Assembly (NCBI GenBank): GCA_910577605.1 | Contig: CAJTON010000041.1 | Span: forward strand, 1-8,758 | DNA length: 8,758 nt | Source of the DNA: an uncultured Butyrivibrio sp. | Lineage (GTDB): Bacteria > Bacillota > Clostridia > Lachnospirales > Lachnospiraceae | Reading direction: 5' to 3' | Shown here: one piece after another, positions 6,247-8,758 of the stretch | How positions within the stretch are numbered: position 1 is the first letter of the stretch | How the letters are laid out: each line of letters opens with the position of its first letter | The notes under the pieces: model-generated | The model's input: the letters and a program-made list of their open reading frames with translations, nothing else | What the model was told of the DNA's origin: nothing | Databases searched by the model: none | Made by a program: the position numbers and the translations under genes

Positions 6247-6997
6247 ATTTTCCACATCCGGTACATTTAGTATAGTCAATAACGGGAAGGTTGTTATCCA
6301 TTACGATGGCTCCGTGTTCGCACTGCTTTTCACAGAGAGTACAACCTATGCAGCCCGTCTTGCACACGTCCATGACAGGCTTTCCTTTCCCGTGCGAGGA
6401 GCAGACCACGTTCGCCGTTTTGCTTACGGGACGCAGCTCTATAAGGCTCTTCGGACAGGCGGCGACGCACTTACCGCACGCCTTGCAAAGCTCCGTATCC
6501 ACCGACGCTACGCCGTTTACCACATGGATCGCGTTAAACTCGCACGCTTTCACGCAGGAGCCTAAACCGAGACAGCCGTAGGCGCAGGATTTCGCGCCGC
6601 CGTTAGGCACGAGCGCGGCCATTTTGCAGTCCATAACTCCGGTGTAGACGTAATCGTCCTTTGCCGCGTCGCAGCTGCCGGAGCATTTGACGAAAGCGGC
6701 AAGGCGCACGCTGTCTCCGGCATCGACGCCCATTATCGCGGCTATTTTTGCGGCAGCCTCCGCTCCGCCGACAGGACATCCGCCGACGGGCGCCTCTCCC
6801 TTTGCTATCGCGGCGGCAAGACCGTCGCAGCCCGCGTAGCCGCAGCCTCCGCAATTGTTGCCGGGAAGCTCCGCTCTCACGGCGACCTCACGCTCGTCGA
6901 CCTCGACCTTGAGCTTTTCACCCGACACGCCGAGAAACAGGCCGATAAGTATTCCGACTCCGCCGACTATTGCGGCGGCAATTATAATTCCAGTCAT
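6206..6997 (-). CDS. rnfB: Rnf complex electron transport subunit RnfB
   Basis: RnfB is the iron-sulfur subunit of the Rnf complex on the cytoplasmic side, thought to take electrons from reduced ferredoxin. The 263-residue protein starts with a membrane anchor (3-24). The RnfB-type 4Fe-4S domain follows, with C49, C52, C57 and C74 (NNCGGCGYAGC and GGCPVGG). A ferredoxin-like region then carries four cysteine sets: C138/C142/C148/C152, C171/C174/C177/C181, C216/C219/C222/C226 and C245/C248/C251/C255. Together these would support five clusters. Additional cysteines C105, C109 and C124 lie in the linker KCSGSC...DCKMA, common in clostridial RnfB. This polyferredoxin form is longer than the gammaproteobacterial RsxB type. 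The start is an ATG at 6997 with GGTGAA upstream, 19 bases after rnfA. The end overlaps the start of the NusG-II gene. Confidence 0.97.
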   Translation of the reverse strand: MTGIIIAAAIVGGVGILIGLFLGVSGEKLKVEVDEREVAVRAELPGNNCGGCGYAGCDGLAAAIAKGEAPVGGCPVGGAEAAAKIAAIMGVDAGDSVRLAAFVKCSGSCDAAKDDYVYTGVMDCKMAALVPNGGAKSCAYGCLGLGSCVKACEFNAIHVVNGVASVDTELCKACGKCVAACPKSLIELRPVSKTANVVCSSHGKGKPVMDVCKTGCIGCTLCEKQCEHGAIVMDNNLPVIDYTKCTGCGKCAEKCPKKIIHIA

Positions 6998-7016
6998 AAT
7001 TCTTCACCAGCCCTTC

Positions 7017-7592
7017 CTAAATTATTCCCGAAAAACCGATAAAGGCGATCGCCATAAGTCCCGCCGTCAGAAGCGTTATCGGCATTCCCTTAAAGCTTTC
7101 GGGCACGTCGTTGTGTTCGTTGCGCTCGCGGATCCCGGCAAGTATCACTATCGCAATGGTAAAGCCCACCGCCGTTCCGAGTCCGTTGACGACTGAGGTA
7201 AGTATACCGTACTCTTTTGAAACATTGGTAAGAGCCACTCCGAGCACGGCGCAGTTGGTGGTTATAAGAGGCAGATATACTCCCAGCGCCTGATAAAGCG
7301 ATGGGCTTATTTTCTTCAGCACCATCTCCACAAACTGCACGAGAGCCGCTATCACAAGTATGAAAACGATCGTATTCAGGTATGTCAGATTGAGCGGAGT
7401 AAGCACGAATCTGTATATCAGCGCGGCAAGCAGAGACGATACGGTTATGACAAAGATAACCGCCGCGCCCATTCCGGCTGCCGTCTTTATTTTCTTTGAG
7501 ACTCCGAGAAACGGGCACAGTCCGAGAAACTGGCTCAGGACGACATTGTTGACGAGGGCGGAGCCCACGGCAATAAGCAGTAAAGTTTTCAT
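7017..7592 (-). CDS. rnfA: Rnf complex membrane subunit RnfA
   Basis: RnfA is an integral membrane subunit that, with its paralogue RnfE, forms the core through which electrons cross the membrane. The 191-residue product has about six membrane segments and the family start MKTLLLIAVGSALVNNVVLSQFLGLCPFLGVSKK. C26 (GLCPFLG) and C114 (TTNCAVLG) are the conserved cysteines; in the known Rnf/Nqr structures the equivalent residues of the two paralogues share a 2Fe-2S cluster inside the membrane. The ATG overlaps the rnfE stop by one base (TAATG), and AGGAGG lies 11 bases upstream. Length and motifs are normal. Confidence 0.97.
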   Translation of the reverse strand: MKTLLLIAVGSALVNNVVLSQFLGLCPFLGVSKKIKTAAGMGAAVIFVITVSSLLAALIYRFVLTPLNLTYLNTIVFILVIAALVQFVEMVLKKISPSLYQALGVYLPLITTNCAVLGVALTNVSKEYGILTSVVNGLGTAVGFTIAIVILAGIRERNEHNDVPESFKGMPITLLTAGLMAIAFIGFSGII

Positions 7593-8311
7593 TATCCTTC
7601 TACCTCCTTCGTCTTGGTTTCGGTCTCACCGGGCGCGGATCTTCTGCCTGCGCAGAAACGGTTGCCGCATCCGACGCAGCCGTCGCCGCGGCATATGTCT
7701 ATTATCGGCTTGCCCTTCTTTGCTTTTATTTTATTCATCGCCGCAACAAGCATCGCGAGCACGAAGAATGCGCCCGGAGCCATGACGAAAATACTTATCG
7801 GCTCAAAGCTTGTGGGATTGTTCGCGGGTATGAAGCTGAAACCGAACACGGTTCCCGCTCCGAGTATCTCGCGGAACGCTCCTAGAACGGTCAGGGAAAG
7901 CGTAAATCCAAGTCCGTCAAAAAGAGATTCAACGGGTTTATTTTTGGAGGCATAGCTCTCCGCGCGTCCGAGGATTATACAGTTTACCACAATAAGCGGA
8001 ATATAGATTCCGAGCGACTGGTACAGGCTGTGCACAAAGCCCTGCATCAAAAACTGCACCATCGTAACGAACGAAGCCACGATAACTATGTAAGCGGGCA
8101 TTCTCACCCTGTCGGGTATCGCCTTGCGCAGAAGCGAGATCATAAGATTGCTCAGCGCAAGCACGACTGTGGAGGCAAGCCCCATTCCGGCTCCGTTTAT
8201 CGCCGAGGTCGTGACCGCGAGCGTCGGACACATTCCGAGCATCAGCACAAGCGTCGGATTTTCCTTTACAACGCCGTTATACAGGCGTTCAACACATTTA
8301 TTCACTGACAT
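7592..8311 (-). CDS. rnfE: Rnf complex membrane subunit RnfE with cysteine-rich C-terminal tail
   Basis: RnfE is the inverted-topology partner of RnfA in the membrane core of Rnf. The 239-residue protein has about six membrane segments and the conserved cysteines C28 (GMCPTLAVTTSA) and C111 (VNCIILGRAE), expected to share the intramembrane 2Fe-2S cluster with RnfA. After the last membrane segment (to about 193) comes a tail of about 45 residues. It contains a C-x4-C-x2-C-x4-C group (C207, C212, C215, C220: ICRGDGCVGCGNRFC) and a charged end. Short RnfE proteins lack such a tail; it could hold zinc or an iron-sulfur cluster, which is an inference. The ATG at 8311 is only two bases from AGGAGG, so the GTG at 8305 (spacing eight) may be the real start, removing two residues. 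The gene overlaps rnfG by up to 14 bases. Confidence 0.96.
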   Translation of the reverse strand: MSVNKCVERLYNGVVKENPTLVLMLGMCPTLAVTTSAINGAGMGLASTVVLALSNLMISLLRKAIPDRVRMPAYIVIVASFVTMVQFLMQGFVHSLYQSLGIYIPLIVVNCIILGRAESYASKNKPVESLFDGLGFTLSLTVLGAFREILGAGTVFGFSFIPANNPTSFEPISIFVMAPGAFFVLAMLVAAMNKIKAKKGKPIIDICRGDGCVGCGNRFCAGRRSAPGETETKTKEVEG

Positions 8312-8758
8312 CGCCTCCTAACATTCTGTATGCGGCAAGCGCGCCGTTTACTCCCGCCGTAACCGCCTTGGTGGTTATGGTCGCGCTGCTTATCGCGTCT
8401 ATCTCGTTATCCTTTGAAGCGCCGCCCTTGACGTATTCGACACGGTCAGCCTTTATTCCTTTGAACTGCTCCCTGAATGACGCGTCCTTTGCCTTCATTC
8501 CGAGACCCGCCGTCTCGCTTATCTCAAGGATCTCAAGACCCGTTATCGTTCCCGACACATCGACGCCGAGCGTCATTTTGATATTTCCGCCGTATCCGTC
8601 CGCGTCCGTGACCGTAATTATCATTCCAAGTTCTTTGCCCTGCGCGTCGAACGCCCTGACAGCCTCATTCAAGGTCACTCCCGAATATCCGGCTTCCTTT
8701 ACCGCGGTCTGCGCCGCCCCGAGTTCTTTTATTTCCTCGTATCTCTCCAGCGTGTCAA
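8298..8758 (-). CDS. rnfG: Rnf complex FMN-binding subunit RnfG, C-terminal part, cut by window edge
   Basis: RnfG is a membrane-anchored subunit whose soluble domain carries an FMN bound covalently to a threonine by the flavin transferase ApbE. The frame is open from the right edge, giving 152 visible residues; the N-terminal membrane anchor is off the window. Visible FMN-domain features are DADGYGGNIKMTLGVDVSGTITGLEILEISETAGLGMKA (bases about 8489-8605) and the flavinylation motif in EIDAISSATITTKAV. The likely FMN-bearing threonine is the T of SSAT, codon 8379-8381. A GTG at 8678 could appear to be a start, but the FMN-binding domain clearly continues upstream of it. The stop lies inside the rnfE start region, with AGGAGG for rnfE in the last codons. 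No apbE gene is in the window; it may lie elsewhere. Confidence 0.95.
   Translation of the reverse strand, partial: DTLERYEEIKELGAAQTAVKEAGYSGVTLNEAVRAFDAQGKELGMIITVTDADGYGGNIKMTLGVDVSGTITGLEILEISETAGLGMKAKDASFREQFKGIKADRVEYVKGGASKDNEIDAISSATITTKAVTAGVNGALAAYRMLGGDVSE
8314..8319 (-). promoter_or_regulatory. Ribosome binding site of rnfE, inside the end of rnfG
   Basis: AGGAGG on the minus strand. It is two bases from the ATG at 8311 but eight bases from a GTG at 8305. The second spacing is the usual one, so it favours GTG as the rnfE start. Confidence 0.65.

Noticed and set aside
6095..6565. Plus-strand open frame of 156 codons
   Set aside because: It is opposite rnfB and the NusG-II gene, both of which show clear motifs; there is no binding site or domain.
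8379..8390. SSAT instead of SGAT at the flavin attachment site of RnfG
   Set aside because: The flavinylation consensus tolerates Ser at this position and the threonine is present, so I do not consider it abnormal.
8298..8678. RnfG as a complete 126-residue gene starting at GTG 8678
   Set aside because: The frame stays open to the right edge and known RnfG proteins have an N-terminal membrane anchor plus a longer domain, so this is an internal codon of a truncated gene.

Overview
This 8.8 kb window looks like chromosomal DNA of an anaerobic member of the Firmicutes, probably a Clostridia species of moderate GC content. The reasons are the clostridial Rnf gene order (G-E-A-B, with C and D expected just off the right edge), AGGAGG-type ribosome binding sites, a Gx-family membrane protein and a NusG-domain-II protein next to rnf, and a Gram-positive style lipoprotein. 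The taxon is an inference; no rRNA or other marker is present. All genes I accept lie on the minus strand and read from right to left. They are very tightly packed, with overlaps or gaps of no more than 22 bases from rnfG down to the 131-residue hypothetical gene.

Right part (8758 to 5271): energy module. The 3' part of rnfG, then rnfE, rnfA and rnfB, encode part of the Rnf complex. This is a membrane ferredoxin:NAD+ oxidoreductase that couples electron transfer to ion pumping. Directly downstream, and overlapping, come a small membrane-anchored NusG-domain-II protein and a Gx-family integral membrane protein. To my recollection this pair resembles EetA and EetB of the Listeria flavin-based extracellular electron transfer locus. 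The linkage suggests an accessory redox or quinone/flavin function tied to Rnf.

Middle part (5249 to 3079): a GNAT acetyltransferase whose stop codon overlaps the ruvA start, then ruvA and ruvB, the Holliday-junction branch migration motor. ruvC is not in the window.

Left-middle part (3056 to 923): a lipoprotein of unknown function, a 131-residue unknown protein, a possible 26-codon micro-ORF and an HD-domain phosphohydrolase. A strong hairpin terminator at 844-875 closes this long co-directional run.

Left edge (794 to 1): the N-terminal 264 residues of an AMP-binding (acyl-adenylate forming) enzyme. It has its own ribosome binding site and a visibly lower GC content, and begins a separate unit that runs off the window.

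No tRNA, rRNA, CRISPR array, insertion sequence or phage gene was seen, and no stretch over 300 bases lacks a gene. Most of the window is recognisable housekeeping or energy metabolism. The points most worth a second look are the Rnf / NusG-II / Gx coupling, the cysteine-rich tail of RnfE, and the unknown genes between ruvB and the terminator.
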